Below are positions 7,409 to 16,117 of a stretch of DNA of 26,203 bases, piece by piece (positions within the stretch are counted from its first letter, which is position 1; every line of letters begins with the position of its first letter). Source of the DNA: JACQHC01 sp035559715. Its GTDB lineage: Bacteria; Gemmatimonadota; Gemmatimonadetes; Gemmatimonadales; GWC2-71-9. Below the pieces are notes generated by a model. It had not been told where the DNA came from and ran no database searches. It worked only from the letters and a program-made list of their open reading frames with translations. The translations under genes and the position numbers were made by a program. The stretch is taken from contig DATMAW010000252.1 of assembly GCA_035559715.1 (NCBI GenBank), positions 1-26,203 on the forward strand. Reading direction: 5' to 3'.

Positions 7409-10400
7409 CAACGTCGGCTGTCCGCCCGTGGCTGGGAGCGGCCCTGCTTATCGCCGCGTGCGCCCCCGCCCCGGACACTACCTGGCATGTTGAGCACGGC
7501 TACCGCTGGCGTTCGCTCCACGTCCCCCGTCGCGGGAGTGCGGGATTCACGTCGCTCGACTCCTCGCGCACGGGCATTCGCTTCGCCAACATCGTCAGTG
7601 AATCCTTGATGATCCAAAACCGGATCCTGGCGCAAGGGGCCGGCGTGTGCCTGGGCGACGTGGATCGTGACGGGCTCCCCGATGTCTTCCTGGCGCGCAC
7701 GGCCGGGCCGAGCGCCATGTACCGCAACCGGGGGAGGTGGAGGTTTGAGGACGTGACATCCGCGGCCGGCGTGACTGCGGCAGACCGTCACGCCACCGGG
7801 TGCACGTTGGTGGACACCGACGGCGATGGTGACCTCGACCTGATTCTCGTAGCCCTGGGCGGGCCGAACGCGTTGTTTCTCAATGACGGCACGGGACGTT
7901 TCACCGAACAGGGAGCGGAGGCAGGCCTCGAGTCCACGGCCGGCAGCACCACCCCGGCCGTGGCCGACGTGGACGGAGACGGCTGGCTTGACCTCTACGT
8001 CACCAATTACAAGGCCTACACCACGCTCGATCGCATCCCGCCACAGCAGCGCGCCTTCGATCAGGTGGTGCGACAACTGGGACCGGGGCGGTACGAGGTG
8101 CGAGAGCAATACCGGCGCGATTACCGCCTGGTGCATCGCGAGGACCTGGGAGGCGTAAGCCTCGAGCAGCGGGCCGATCCGGACGTCTTCTATCGCAACG
8201 ACGGCACGGGGCGATTCATTCGCGAGTCCATCGCGCGCAACCGCCGGTTCCTGGACGAACAGGGCCGCCCGCTCGAGGACGAGCCCGAATATTTCGGCCT
8301 CGCGGCCATGTTCGCGGATTTGAACGGAGACGGGGCGCCGGACTTGTACGTCGCCAACGATTTCGAGGATCCCGACCAATTCTGGATCAACGACGGACGC
8401 GGAACTTTCCGGCTGGCCCCGTGGCACTCGGTCCGATCCGTCAGCAACTCGGGAATGGCGGTGGACGTGGGGGACGTGAACCGCGACGGGTGGCCCGACC
8501 TGTTCGAGGTGGACATGTTGAGCCGCGACACTCGCCGGCTCAAGACGCAGATCCCAACGCACACGGCAGCGCCCAAGCGACCGGGACTCGGCGACGTGCG
8601 ACCGCAGATGCAGCGAAACACACTGCAGCTGAGCCGCGGGGACGGCACGTTCGCGGAAATCGCGCGGCTAGCGGGCGTAGGTGCATCGGGGTGGTCGTGG
8701 TCCACGCTGTTCCTCGACGTGGACCTCGACGGCTGGGAGGACATCCTGGTGGGAACCGGTCACGTGTGGGACTTGATGGATGGGGATACCCAGTATCGGT
8801 TGCGCAATCGGCTCCAGGAGATCGACTGGCGGCGCATGCAGTTCGAGTTCCCGCCGCTGCCCGAGCCCAACGTGGCGTTCCGCAATCGCGGGGATCTGAC
8901 GTTCGAGGACGTAAGCCGCGGATGGCGGTTCGATGTGGGACCGGACATTTCGCACGGCATGGCCACCGGCGATCTCGATGGCGATGGTGACCTGGACGTG
9001 GTCATCAACCGGCTGGGGGCGCCGGCGGCCGTCCTCCGGAACGATGCGGCGGCGCCGCGGATTGCCGTACGGCTCGCCGGGGAGGCGCCCAACACCGCCG
9101 GCATCGGAAGCGTGGTTCGAGTGCGGGGCGGCGCGGTCCCGCTACAGCAGCGCGAGGTGATCGCGGGCGGTCTCTATCTATCCGGCTCCGACGCTCAACT
9201 CACGTTCGCCACCGGCAGCGCGAGTCAGGTAACCGTCGAGGTGGATTGGCGCGACGGCCGACGCTCGATCATCGAGGGAGCGCTTCCGAATCGCCTGTAC
9301 GAAGTGGATCAGGCCAGCGCACAACCGGTCACCGCGGCACAGGCGTCCGCCGGTGAATCCCCGTTGTTCGTTGACGTCTCCGAGCAGCTGGGGGGTCACC
9401 GACACGTCGAGCCCTACTTCGACGACTATGCTCGCCAGTTGCTCCTGCCAAACGCATTCAGTCAGCTCGGCCCGGGCGTGGCCTGGGACGACGTGGACCG
9501 CGATGGCCGCGAAGACCTGCTGGTGGGGGCCGGCCGCTCCGGGACGCTCGCCTGGTTCCGAAACGACCGCAGCCGCATGAGGCCGATGCCGGCTCGAATT
9601 CCGCCGGCGCCGGGCGATCTCACGACGGTGCTGGGCTGGAGCAACGACACGGGCAGGCGCCTGGTAATTGCCGGCGTGTCCAACTACGAGATGGGCTCGA
9701 TCGGGCAGGCACTCGCAGCGCCCAGCGTGGTGGCGTACTCACCCAGCACGGGCAGCGCGACCGTGCTGCTCGCGGGAGACAGCGCAAGCGTGGGTCCGCT
9801 GGCCCTGGCCGATTACGACGCAGACGGAGACCTGGACTTGTTCGTGGGCGCCCGCGTGCTTCCCGGCGCCTACCCGCTGTCGCCCTCGTCGCGACTCTTC
9901 CGAAACGACGGCGGGAAGTTGGTGCCAGACGCGCGGAACAACGCGCTGTTTGCCGGAATGGGCATGGTGTCGGCCGCGACGTTCACCGACATCAACGGTG
10001 ATGCGCGCCCTGATCTCATCACCGCCATCGAGTGGGGAACGATCCGCGTCTTCGTGAACGAGGGCGGCCGGTTCCGCAGCGTTCAGATGCCCGGTCTCGC
10101 CGGGCTGTACAGCCGCTGGAACGGGTTGGCCACAGGCGATCTGGACGGTGACGGGCGGCTCGACATCGTGGCCACGAGCTGGGGTCGGAACATCGAGTAC
10201 CATCCGACCGACGATCGGCCGCTGCTCCTGTACTTCGGACCGTTCGGCCAGCGCGGCCGGCCCAGTGTACTGCTGGCCCAGCACGACGAGCGAATCGGCG
10301 GCGCGGCGCCGCTCGCCTCGTTCGAGCGGCTGCGTCTGGCCCTGCCCGGTGTGGCGCAGCGGATCCGGACATTCGCCGCGTACGCCGACGCTGCCGTGGA

Positions 10401-11088
10401 CTCGGTCCTTGGCCCGCTCGCCCGCAACGCAATTCGGCTCGGCGCCACGACAATGGACCACACCGTGTTCTTGAACCGCGGCGACCGATTCGAGGCGAGG
10501 CCGCTGCACACCGAGGCGCAGTATGCGCCCGCGTTCTACGCCGGTATTGCCGATTTCGACGGGGACGGCAAGGAAGACGTGTTTCTCACTCAGAACTTCT
10601 TCGCCACGGAGGTTGGGACGCCGCGGTACGACGCGGGGCGAAGCGTGTTGCTCACGGGCGACGGCACGGGAGGGCTCGAGCCAGTGGCGGGACAGCGCTC
10701 CGGTCTCCTGGTCTACGGCGAGCAACGGGGTGCCGCGTATGCCGACTTCGATGGGGACGGCCGACTCGACCTCGCCGTCAGTCAGAATGCCGCGCCCACG
10801 CGCCTATTCCGCAACGTCGGGGCGAGGCCAGGCCTTCGCGTTCGCCTTGTGGGGCCGCCTGGAAATCCCGCCGGCGTTGGCGCGCAGATACGGTTGCGCT
10901 ACGGCGAGCGGACGGGTCCCGTGCGAGAGGTGCAGGCCGGCTCGGGCTACTGGTCGCAGAACGGCGCGGTGCAGGTGCTGGGGATGGACGGCGAGCCCAC
11001 GGCGCTGTGGGTCCGATGGCCGGGCGGCCGAGAGCAGGTCGTGCCGCTCACACCTGGCATCGCGGAGGTGACCGTACAGCCTCGCTGA
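7405..11088 (+). CDS. Double CRTAC1 lipoprotein: two FG-GAP propellers, two ASPIC/UnbV domains
   Basis: This 1227-residue exported protein starts with a lipoprotein signal ending IAAC. Two CRTAC1-type units follow. The first carries FG-GAP repeats with Ca-binding DxDxDGxxD loops (DVDRDGLPD, DTDGDGDLD, DVDGDGWLD, DLNGDGAPD, DVNRDGWPD, DVDLDGWED, DLDGDGDLD) and an ASPIC/UnbV domain at about 560-635. The second begins near 652 (LLPNAFSQLGPGVAWDD), has six more loops (DVDRDGRED to DFDGDGRLD) and a second ASPIC domain from about 1151 to the end. The ATG overlaps the haloperoxidase stop by four bases, so the two are probably made in step. CRTAC1 proteins bind calcium and act extracellularly, but their bacterial role is not established. 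The longer frame from 7357 lies inside the haloperoxidase gene. Confidence 0.87.
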   Translation: MTTSAVRPWLGAALLIAACAPAPDTTWHVEHGYRWRSLHVPRRGSAGFTSLDSSRTGIRFANIVSESLMIQNRILAQGAGVCLGDVDRDGLPDVFLARTAGPSAMYRNRGRWRFEDVTSAAGVTAADRHATGCTLVDTDGDGDLDLILVALGGPNALFLNDGTGRFTEQGAEAGLESTAGSTTPAVADVDGDGWLDLYVTNYKAYTTLDRIPPQQRAFDQVVRQLGPGRYEVREQYRRDYRLVHREDLGGVSLEQRADPDVFYRNDGTGRFIRESIARNRRFLDEQGRPLEDEPEYFGLAAMFADLNGDGAPDLYVANDFEDPDQFWINDGRGTFRLAPWHSVRSVSNSGMAVDVGDVNRDGWPDLFEVDMLSRDTRRLKTQIPTHTAAPKRPGLGDVRPQMQRNTLQLSRGDGTFAEIARLAGVGASGWSWSTLFLDVDLDGWEDILVGTGHVWDLMDGDTQYRLRNRLQEIDWRRMQFEFPPLPEPNVAFRNRGDLTFEDVSRGWRFDVGPDISHGMATGDLDGDGDLDVVINRLGAPAAVLRNDAAAPRIAVRLAGEAPNTAGIGSVVRVRGGAVPLQQREVIAGGLYLSGSDAQLTFATGSASQVTVEVDWRDGRRSIIEGALPNRLYEVDQASAQPVTAAQASAGESPLFVDVSEQLGGHRHVEPYFDDYARQLLLPNAFSQLGPGVAWDDVDRDGREDLLVGAGRSGTLAWFRNDRSRMRPMPARIPPAPGDLTTVLGWSNDTGRRLVIAGVSNYEMGSIGQALAAPSVVAYSPSTGSATVLLAGDSASVGPLALADYDADGDLDLFVGARVLPGAYPLSPSSRLFRNDGGKLVPDARNNALFAGMGMVSAATFTDINGDARPDLITAIEWGTIRVFVNEGGRFRSVQMPGLAGLYSRWNGLATGDLDGDGRLDIVATSWGRNIEYHPTDDRPLLLYFGPFGQRGRPSVLLAQHDERIGGAAPLASFERLRLALPGVAQRIRTFAAYADAAVDSVLGPLARNAIRLGATTMDHTVFLNRGDRFEARPLHTEAQYAPAFYAGIADFDGDGKEDVFLTQNFFATEVGTPRYDAGRSVLLTGDGTGGLEPVAGQRSGLLVYGEQRGAAYADFDGDGRLDLAVSQNAAPTRLFRNVGARPGLRVRLVGPPGNPAGVGAQIRLRYGERTGPVREVQAGSGYWSQNGAVQVLGMDGEPTALWVRWPGGREQVVPLTPGIAEVTVQPR

Positions 11089-11119
11089 GGATCAACGGCT
11101 GCGGCAAGCTCCCTGGGAT

Positions 11120-12049
11120 TCATTGCTCGCCAGCGCGGAGGACGTCTCGCCGTGGCGTCCTTGCGCGCGAGGTCTGAGAGTTTCTACGGAGAGGGATCTG
11201 GGCAAGGCGCCGGTCCAACTCCTGATACACCTCGTCCGTGCGGGTCGCGACCGTCGTGCTGTCGAGGCTCGACAGCTGCTCGATCTCCGCCTCGAACAAC
11301 CGGCACCGGGAGCTTTTGACAGCCGCCGGGACGAGCCCGCGCTTGGTATCGCCTTCGCTGGGCACCGCCGAGATGATCCGGACGGAGTGCGCCAGCGCAA
11401 CGGCGTCACGCAGGAACGTTGACGCGCGCTCAGGTTGAGCCCGCTTCCAAGCGGCGTAGCCCTTGAGGAAATGTGCCTCCACGCTCTTCGCGTGTGAACC
11501 GATCACGGCATTGAGGAACCCCTCTGCTCCTATGAGATCGCCGCGGATCAGCGCGATCTCGCCCAGCCGCAGCAGCGGCCCTGTCTCTTCGCGGTTGATC
11601 TCCAGCGCACGGCGGAACTCCGCTTCCGCGCGGCCCAAGTCGTGCGGGGCGCCCGAGTCCATACACGCATAGAGGTCTCCCAACCGGGAGTGCGCTCGGG
11701 CGCTCACCGGGTTGACCTCGATCAGGCGTCGCCAGGCCGCCTCGGCCCCAGCGTACTCGCCCAGCTCCAGCTCCATGTTGCCGAGGTAGTACAGGGCATC
11801 TTCGTGCACGGCATTCAGCGCCAGCGCTTTCCGGTAGGCATCCCGGGCATCCACAACCCTGCCGGCCATACGGTGCGCCGTGGCTTCGCGATATGCAGCC
11901 CAGAACTCTCGCACGCCGGCAGTCCCACGCATCGTCTCCCCGGCAGCGCCGGGCGCTTCACCGCTCCGATCGGCACGCGCCTGGAGGAGCGCGATCGCGG
12001 CGAAGACGGCGAGCCCCGCGCCCAGCGCAGTGAGGGGACCCCTGCTCAC
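11120..12049 (-). CDS. Membrane-anchored TPR protein, 309 aa
   Basis: One hydrophobic segment at residues 8-24 (LGAGLAVFAAIALLQA) anchors the protein, with the rest probably periplasmic. About five tetratricopeptide repeats occupy residues 45-220, with helices such as DARDAYRKALALN, YYLGNMELELGEY, AEAEFRRALEIN and VEAHFLKGYAAWKR. The tail (about 225-309) is charged, without repeats. The GTG at 12049 overlaps the CRTAC1 stop (GTGA). TPRs bind partner proteins, so it may scaffold the CRTAC1 protein and the cytochrome made from the same operon. It faces the double-CRTAC1 gene tail to tail across 31 bases, with no clear terminator in between. Confidence 0.85.
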   Translation of the reverse strand: MSRGPLTALGAGLAVFAAIALLQARADRSGEAPGAAGETMRGTAGVREFWAAYREATAHRMAGRVVDARDAYRKALALNAVHEDALYYLGNMELELGEYAGAEAAWRRLIEVNPVSARAHSRLGDLYACMDSGAPHDLGRAEAEFRRALEINREETGPLLRLGEIALIRGDLIGAEGFLNAVIGSHAKSVEAHFLKGYAAWKRAQPERASTFLRDAVALAHSVRIISAVPSEGDTKRGLVPAAVKSSRCRLFEAEIEQLSSLDSTTVATRTDEVYQELDRRLAQIPLRRNSQTSRARTPRRDVLRAGEQ

Positions 12050-13878
12050 GGCGGCGCTCCCTCCTCCGCGACGCGGACCGTTCGGTTCGGGGCCAATCCC
12101 GTGAGCACCTGTCGCTTGCCGCTTGGCCAGGAAATGACCAAGCTGTCCGCCCCGGAAGCGGTCCCCAGGCCAAAGTGCTCGGTCAGGTCGTTCTGCGACA
12201 AATACGATGCCTGCGCCCCCACCTGCCGCACGAACACGTCGTCACCAACCACCAGCCGCAGCTTGGCTCCGATGGCGGACCGGTTACTGCGGTGTCCCTC
12301 CAGCTTCACCTTGAGCCAGTTGTTCCCGTATCCGCCTTCATTGCGGAGCAATACCGCCGGACCCCCGTGATTCACCACGAGAACATCGAGGTTCCCGTCG
12401 TTGTCGTAGTCCGCAAACGCGGCGCCTCTGCCCACGTGCAGCTCGCCAAAGTACGCGCCGCTCACAGCTGAGAGATCATAGAAACCGGCCGCGGCGCCGC
12501 GGTTCCAGAACAGTTGACTCGTCTGTGGCACCAGGGCCTCCGGCGCATCACGCCGCTGGAAGGTGTGTCCGTTCACGACGAACAGGTCGAGCTTGCCATC
12601 GTTGTCGGAGTCGAAGAAGAACGTCCCCCATCCCACGAAATCGAGCGCGATCTGCCCCAGGCCGTAGCGATCCGCTTCGTCCATGAACTGCACGACCGGA
12701 CGCTCGCTCCTGCCATCGCCGTCCCCCGGTAATTCGGGTTTCGCGGAGCGATGATTTCTCAAGTTGCTGTACAGCGCATTCTCCTGGGCGATCCAGTGCG
12801 TGATGAAGAGATCCGTGTCTTGGTCGCCGTCCCAGTCCCCCACGGCAAGTCCCATCGCGCTCCTGTAGTCGGCGACGCGAGCGGCGTGGCTGATGTCCTC
12901 GAACGTCCCATCGCCCCGATTGCGAAACAGCTGGTTGTCCGTGACATCGTTCGCCACGTAGAGGTCCGGCCAGCCATCTTCGTCGAAATCCACCCACGCT
13001 GCCTCCAAGCTCTTGCCGCGCTCGCCCAGAACGCCTGCCCGGGCAGCGACTTCCGTGAACGTCCCGTCGCCGTCGTTGTGGTACAGGAGGTTGCGCTCCG
13101 GAGGAAAGGAATTGGGGTTGATGCTGGCCGGGTCTTCCGCGTCGTACTGCTGTGAAGCCCCCAGTGCCGCGAGCGGCGAGTACTTGACGTATCCAGTGAC
13201 ATAGAGATCCAGCCACCCGTCGCGGTCGTAGTCCCCCCAGGCGACTCCGGACCAGAACCCGCGCTTTCCCGCCAGGCCGGCCGCCTTCGTGCGATCACTG
13301 AACGTGCCGTCGCCGTTATTGCGATACAGCACGTTCTCGCCGTACGTCGAGACGACGAGATCGAGCCAGCCGTCGTTGTCGTAGTCCCCCCACTCGGCCC
13401 CCATCCCGAAGGCCCGCAGGTCCACGCCGGCTCGCTCGCTCACGTCCGTGAATGTGCCGTCGCCGTTGTTGTGGTACAACGCACAGCGCGCCGGCGAACG
13501 CCGCACGTCGTCCGCGGAAAGCGTGATCGGGCCTGCCAGGTTCACGAGGAACACGTCCGGCCAGCCGTCGTTGTTGTAGTCCCCCCACGCGACTCCGGAA
13601 CCCATGTCCTCCGGGATCTGCGAGGTGCGCTGTTGCCAGAAGTGCTGGAACTCGATCCCCGCCTCGCGGGTCACGTCCCTGAAAGCGAGGCGGGGATAGT
13701 CCGGCGGGAGGGAGCGCGACAGCTCGGAGGTGAGCCCCATGATCTCCTCACCGGGCACGTAGCCCGGCTCGGGCCTCAGGGCGAAGCCCACGATCACCGC
13801 AGCCACGGCGACGAACGCCAACGCGAACGCCGTCGCGAACACCAGGCGGCGCCTGCGCCGTGGCATACCGGCGAACAC
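12046..13878 (-). CDS. CRTAC1-type FG-GAP / ASPIC-UnbV protein, 610 aa
   Basis: The protein has an Arg-rich start (MPRRRRR), an uncleaved or signal-type hydrophobic helix, and a secreted repeat domain. It carries seven Ca-loop repeats (DYNNDGWPD, DYDNDGWLD, DYDRDGWLD, DFDEDGWPD, DWDGDQDTD, DSDNDGKLD, DYDNDGNLD), several preceded by LYHNNGDGTF-like strands. It ends in an ASPIC/UnbV domain (about 530-600) with NRSAIGAKLRLVVG and VISWPSGKRQVL. The GTG at 13878 is favoured because GGAGGG lies eleven bases before it; an ATG at 13866 is possible. It starts five bases after the cytochrome stop and overlaps the TPR gene, giving a three-gene operon. It likely works outside the inner membrane together with the multiheme cytochrome, but the reaction, if any, is unknown. 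Confidence 0.87.
   Translation of the reverse strand: MFAGMPRRRRRLVFATAFALAFVAVAAVIVGFALRPEPGYVPGEEIMGLTSELSRSLPPDYPRLAFRDVTREAGIEFQHFWQQRTSQIPEDMGSGVAWGDYNNDGWPDVFLVNLAGPITLSADDVRRSPARCALYHNNGDGTFTDVSERAGVDLRAFGMGAEWGDYDNDGWLDLVVSTYGENVLYRNNGDGTFSDRTKAAGLAGKRGFWSGVAWGDYDRDGWLDLYVTGYVKYSPLAALGASQQYDAEDPASINPNSFPPERNLLYHNDGDGTFTEVAARAGVLGERGKSLEAAWVDFDEDGWPDLYVANDVTDNQLFRNRGDGTFEDISHAARVADYRSAMGLAVGDWDGDQDTDLFITHWIAQENALYSNLRNHRSAKPELPGDGDGRSERPVVQFMDEADRYGLGQIALDFVGWGTFFFDSDNDGKLDLFVVNGHTFQRRDAPEALVPQTSQLFWNRGAAAGFYDLSAVSGAYFGELHVGRGAAFADYDNDGNLDVLVVNHGGPAVLLRNEGGYGNNWLKVKLEGHRSNRSAIGAKLRLVVGDDVFVRQVGAQASYLSQNDLTEHFGLGTASGADSLVISWPSGKRQVLTGLAPNRTVRVAEEGAPP
13210..13600 (-). repeat. Near-identical DNA repeats inside the CRTAC1 gene
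   Basis: The FG-GAP repeats of this gene are similar at DNA level as well as protein level. The 27 bases at 13366-13392 recur at 13561-13587 with a single difference, and the block at 13233-13251 nearly matches 13579-13597. The repeats encode the strand and Ca loop around WGDYDNDGW. This looks like recent internal duplication or gene conversion within the propeller. Confidence 0.6.
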
Positions 13879-13883
13879 CGGCG

Positions 13884-15986
13884 CTAGGACCCTCCGCCTG
13901 ACGTCACCGCAATGCTCTTCGCGTCTTCAGAGAGCACCGTAACGGGTGCGGTGAGCCCCGCCGTATCGCCGAACAGGAAGTTGAGCAGAAACTGATCAAT
14001 CTTGCGGTACATCAGCTTTGCGGAGACGTCCAGTCGCGTGATCCGCCTGGGGGCCCGGAACGTGAACGTCTCCATGCGCGACTCGCCGTCAGTCTCGGCA
14101 GGCGTGGTCCGCGCCACGGTCGCCGGGCAGAGAAACGCGAACTCGGCGCGATCCGATTGACCCGGAAACAACGCGCGCCGATAGCGCACGCCCACCATCT
14201 CCCACAGGTTGTGCCGGTCAATCAGTTTGCCGTACTGATCCACCGGCTCCGCCTTGAAGATGAACGAGCCCGGCTCGATGAAGTGCCGCTCGTCCCGGCG
14301 CCCGGACGAGAACACGACGTTCCCGTCTTGATCGCGCGCCTCGATCTCGACCCAGGATTGGATGATGTCGAGCGGCCCCGTCGGGTAATCGTGACCGACC
14401 TTGTTGTTGGTGATCAGCACCTGAAGCCCCACCCGCTCTCCCGGCCGGACTTCGGACGGCGCGACGAGCTCGATCGGCACCGCGGGTCCGGTGCGCCACT
14501 TGTCGGCGATCTCGGGGATGTCGTACTCGCCCCGGAGCCACTGCTCCGTGAGGCGCACGTGCTCCTCGGCGCCCTCAAGCTTCAGCGCCAGCGGCATGAA
14601 CTGGTTGGCCGCGAGGAACCGGTGGCTCCGGTGCTTGCCGTCGCCCGCGTCGCGGTTGTAGTCCAGGTCGTCGCCCGCCGCGGGGTCGCTTGATTTCAAC
14701 AGTGGCATGTGGCACTCGCGGCACTCGATCGTCTTGCTGGCGTTGGTCGAATCGTTCCAGCGGCTCTTGCGCCAGTTGTCGTACTGGTTCTGGAGCTGGA
14801 CCCACCCCACCTGGTTGATCTCCTCGTCGATGAACTGCTTGTGGCAGGCGGCGCAGAACTCGGGGCTCTTGAACAGCCGGTGTTGCAGCGTGCGCACATG
14901 CTCCCGCGGATAGGCCCGGATGAGGAAGTCCCTCACGAGCCGCCTAGCGCCGGTTGGAGCCACGGTGCCATCGGCGAGCTCGAACATGTAGCGCGCGGGT
15001 TGCGCGATCACGTAGCTCGCGTTGCCCTTGACGTCAGTTTCCTTGATGGAGTGACAGACGACGCAGGAGACCCCTTCGTCGCGGCCGATCGGATTGGTGA
15101 GCTCGTCGCGATACAGGTTCTTCGTGCCGGCGAACAGGGAGATCGGATCGTGGCACCCGGCACAGTAGCGCGTGGACTCGGGGCCGTTCTGGTTGCCCAT
15201 CGTGGTCTGGATGGCACGGAAGCCCACGTCCATCGCCGAGTAACGGTGGGCACTGACGGACCACTCCTTGTAGATCTCCTCGTGGCAGCCCGGCGTGCCA
15301 CAGCTCTTCGACCCGCCCATGGATCGGGCGTCGAATGCCTGGAGGGTAGTGGTCCGGGCAAGGCTCGGTGCAAAGGGACGATCGGGACCGTACAGGAAGC
15401 TGTAGTCGGCCGGCAGCCGGTTCACCAGTCGGACCGGACGGTACGCGAACGCCGCGAGCACTGTGACCCCGACGAGCCCGCCCGTGATGTACGCCGTTCG
15501 CAGCCCGAGCCGGCGCTGCGCCAGCCTGAGGTCCTGCGCCTCCACCTTCCGGCCACGCGTCGCGTAGTAGACCAGCGCCCCCACGTGCGGCAGCACGGAG
15601 GCGATCAACGCGAACGTGGCGATGATGTGAATGAGATCCCAGGCGTAGCTGATCCTGGTTTGCAGCAGCGCCTGATACGACAGCACGAGGCCGGACACCA
15701 CGAGCACGGCCGCGGCGACCATCGAGAAGTAGCCGGTCAACTTGACGTGCGTCATCTGTCGTGTGCGATACAGCCGCCAGTGGCGAACCTGGTACCACAC
15801 GTATGGCAGCACGAACACGAGCCCCGCCATGGTGTGCAGCAACACCGACACCTGGTTGGGGACGCTGAACGGCAGCAGGAAGATGGCGAGGCCGGTCAGC
15901 GTTTCGAAGGCAAGGAGGCCGGAGACGGTCACCCACAGGCGGCGCTGCCACTCTTCGGTTTTTGCGCGAAGGTCGACCGGTGACAT
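13884..15986 (-). CDS. Membrane cytochrome b-like / pentaheme cytochrome c fusion, 700 aa
   Basis: The N-terminal 185 residues hold about five membrane helices with candidate heme-b ligands (H51 in LLHTMAG, H69, H80, H120 in DLIHII, H134 in VLPHVG). A periplasmic multiheme part follows: C229-x4-C234-H235, CAGCH (275-279), CVVCH (308-312), CAACH (378-382) and CRECH (422-426). That is four ordinary sites plus one with four residues between the cysteines. The final 220 residues are beta-rich and heme-free. It resembles cytochrome c554-like multiheme proteins fused to a quinol-oxidising type b domain, so it should move electrons between the membrane and periplasmic partners. The ATG at 15986 has a GGGGGGAGG purine tract directly before it. 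It is the first gene of the operon with CRTAC1 and TPR. Confidence 0.85.
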   Translation of the reverse strand: MSPVDLRAKTEEWQRRLWVTVSGLLAFETLTGLAIFLLPFSVPNQVSVLLHTMAGLVFVLPYVWYQVRHWRLYRTRQMTHVKLTGYFSMVAAAVLVVSGLVLSYQALLQTRISYAWDLIHIIATFALIASVLPHVGALVYYATRGRKVEAQDLRLAQRRLGLRTAYITGGLVGVTVLAAFAYRPVRLVNRLPADYSFLYGPDRPFAPSLARTTTLQAFDARSMGGSKSCGTPGCHEEIYKEWSVSAHRYSAMDVGFRAIQTTMGNQNGPESTRYCAGCHDPISLFAGTKNLYRDELTNPIGRDEGVSCVVCHSIKETDVKGNASYVIAQPARYMFELADGTVAPTGARRLVRDFLIRAYPREHVRTLQHRLFKSPEFCAACHKQFIDEEINQVGWVQLQNQYDNWRKSRWNDSTNASKTIECRECHMPLLKSSDPAAGDDLDYNRDAGDGKHRSHRFLAANQFMPLALKLEGAEEHVRLTEQWLRGEYDIPEIADKWRTGPAVPIELVAPSEVRPGERVGLQVLITNNKVGHDYPTGPLDIIQSWVEIEARDQDGNVVFSSGRRDERHFIEPGSFIFKAEPVDQYGKLIDRHNLWEMVGVRYRRALFPGQSDRAEFAFLCPATVARTTPAETDGESRMETFTFRAPRRITRLDVSAKLMYRKIDQFLLNFLFGDTAGLTAPVTVLSEDAKSIAVTSGGGS

Positions 15987-15994
15987 ACCTCCCC

Positions 15995-16011
15995 CCGCTC
16001 TGGTCGAGCGG
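15995..16011 (-). other. Hairpin next to the cytochrome ribosome-binding tract
   Basis: CCGCTC (15995-16000) and GAGCGG (16006-16011) can pair around a five-base loop. On the transcript the stem abuts the purine-rich tract that serves as the ribosome-binding site for the cytochrome gene. It could affect translation start. No known RNA family is recognisable. Confidence 0.3.
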
Positions 16012-16097
16012 CGCAGGTTACCAGAAACGGGTCGGGGAGGGGGGATTCGACCGCGAAAGATGCTGCCGCGTCGTGCCAGGACGCGATGCCAATACTA

Positions 16098-16115
16098 CGC
16101 CCGCGCTGGCGGGCG
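16098..16115 (-). terminator. Weak hairpin after the RnfD-like gene
   Basis: A perfect seven-base-pair GC stem (CGCCCGC / GCGGGCG) with a four-base loop lies two bases after the stop codon of the RnfD-like gene. No U-rich tract follows, so it is at best a partial terminator. Transcription may continue into the cytochrome operon 130 bases downstream. Confidence 0.3.
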
Positions 16116-16117
16116 GG

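Noticed and set aside
7318..8562. Minus-strand 414-residue frame under the double CRTAC1 gene
   Set aside because: It mirrors FG-GAP coding sequence; long antisense frames are expected at this GC content.
11089..11119. Terminator between the convergent double-CRTAC1 and TPR genes
   Set aside because: The 31-base gap has no convincing stem-loop and no T-run.
14709..15983. Plus-strand 424-residue frame opposite the cytochrome
   Set aside because: The minus strand encodes five heme motifs and membrane helices; the plus frame has no domain signature.
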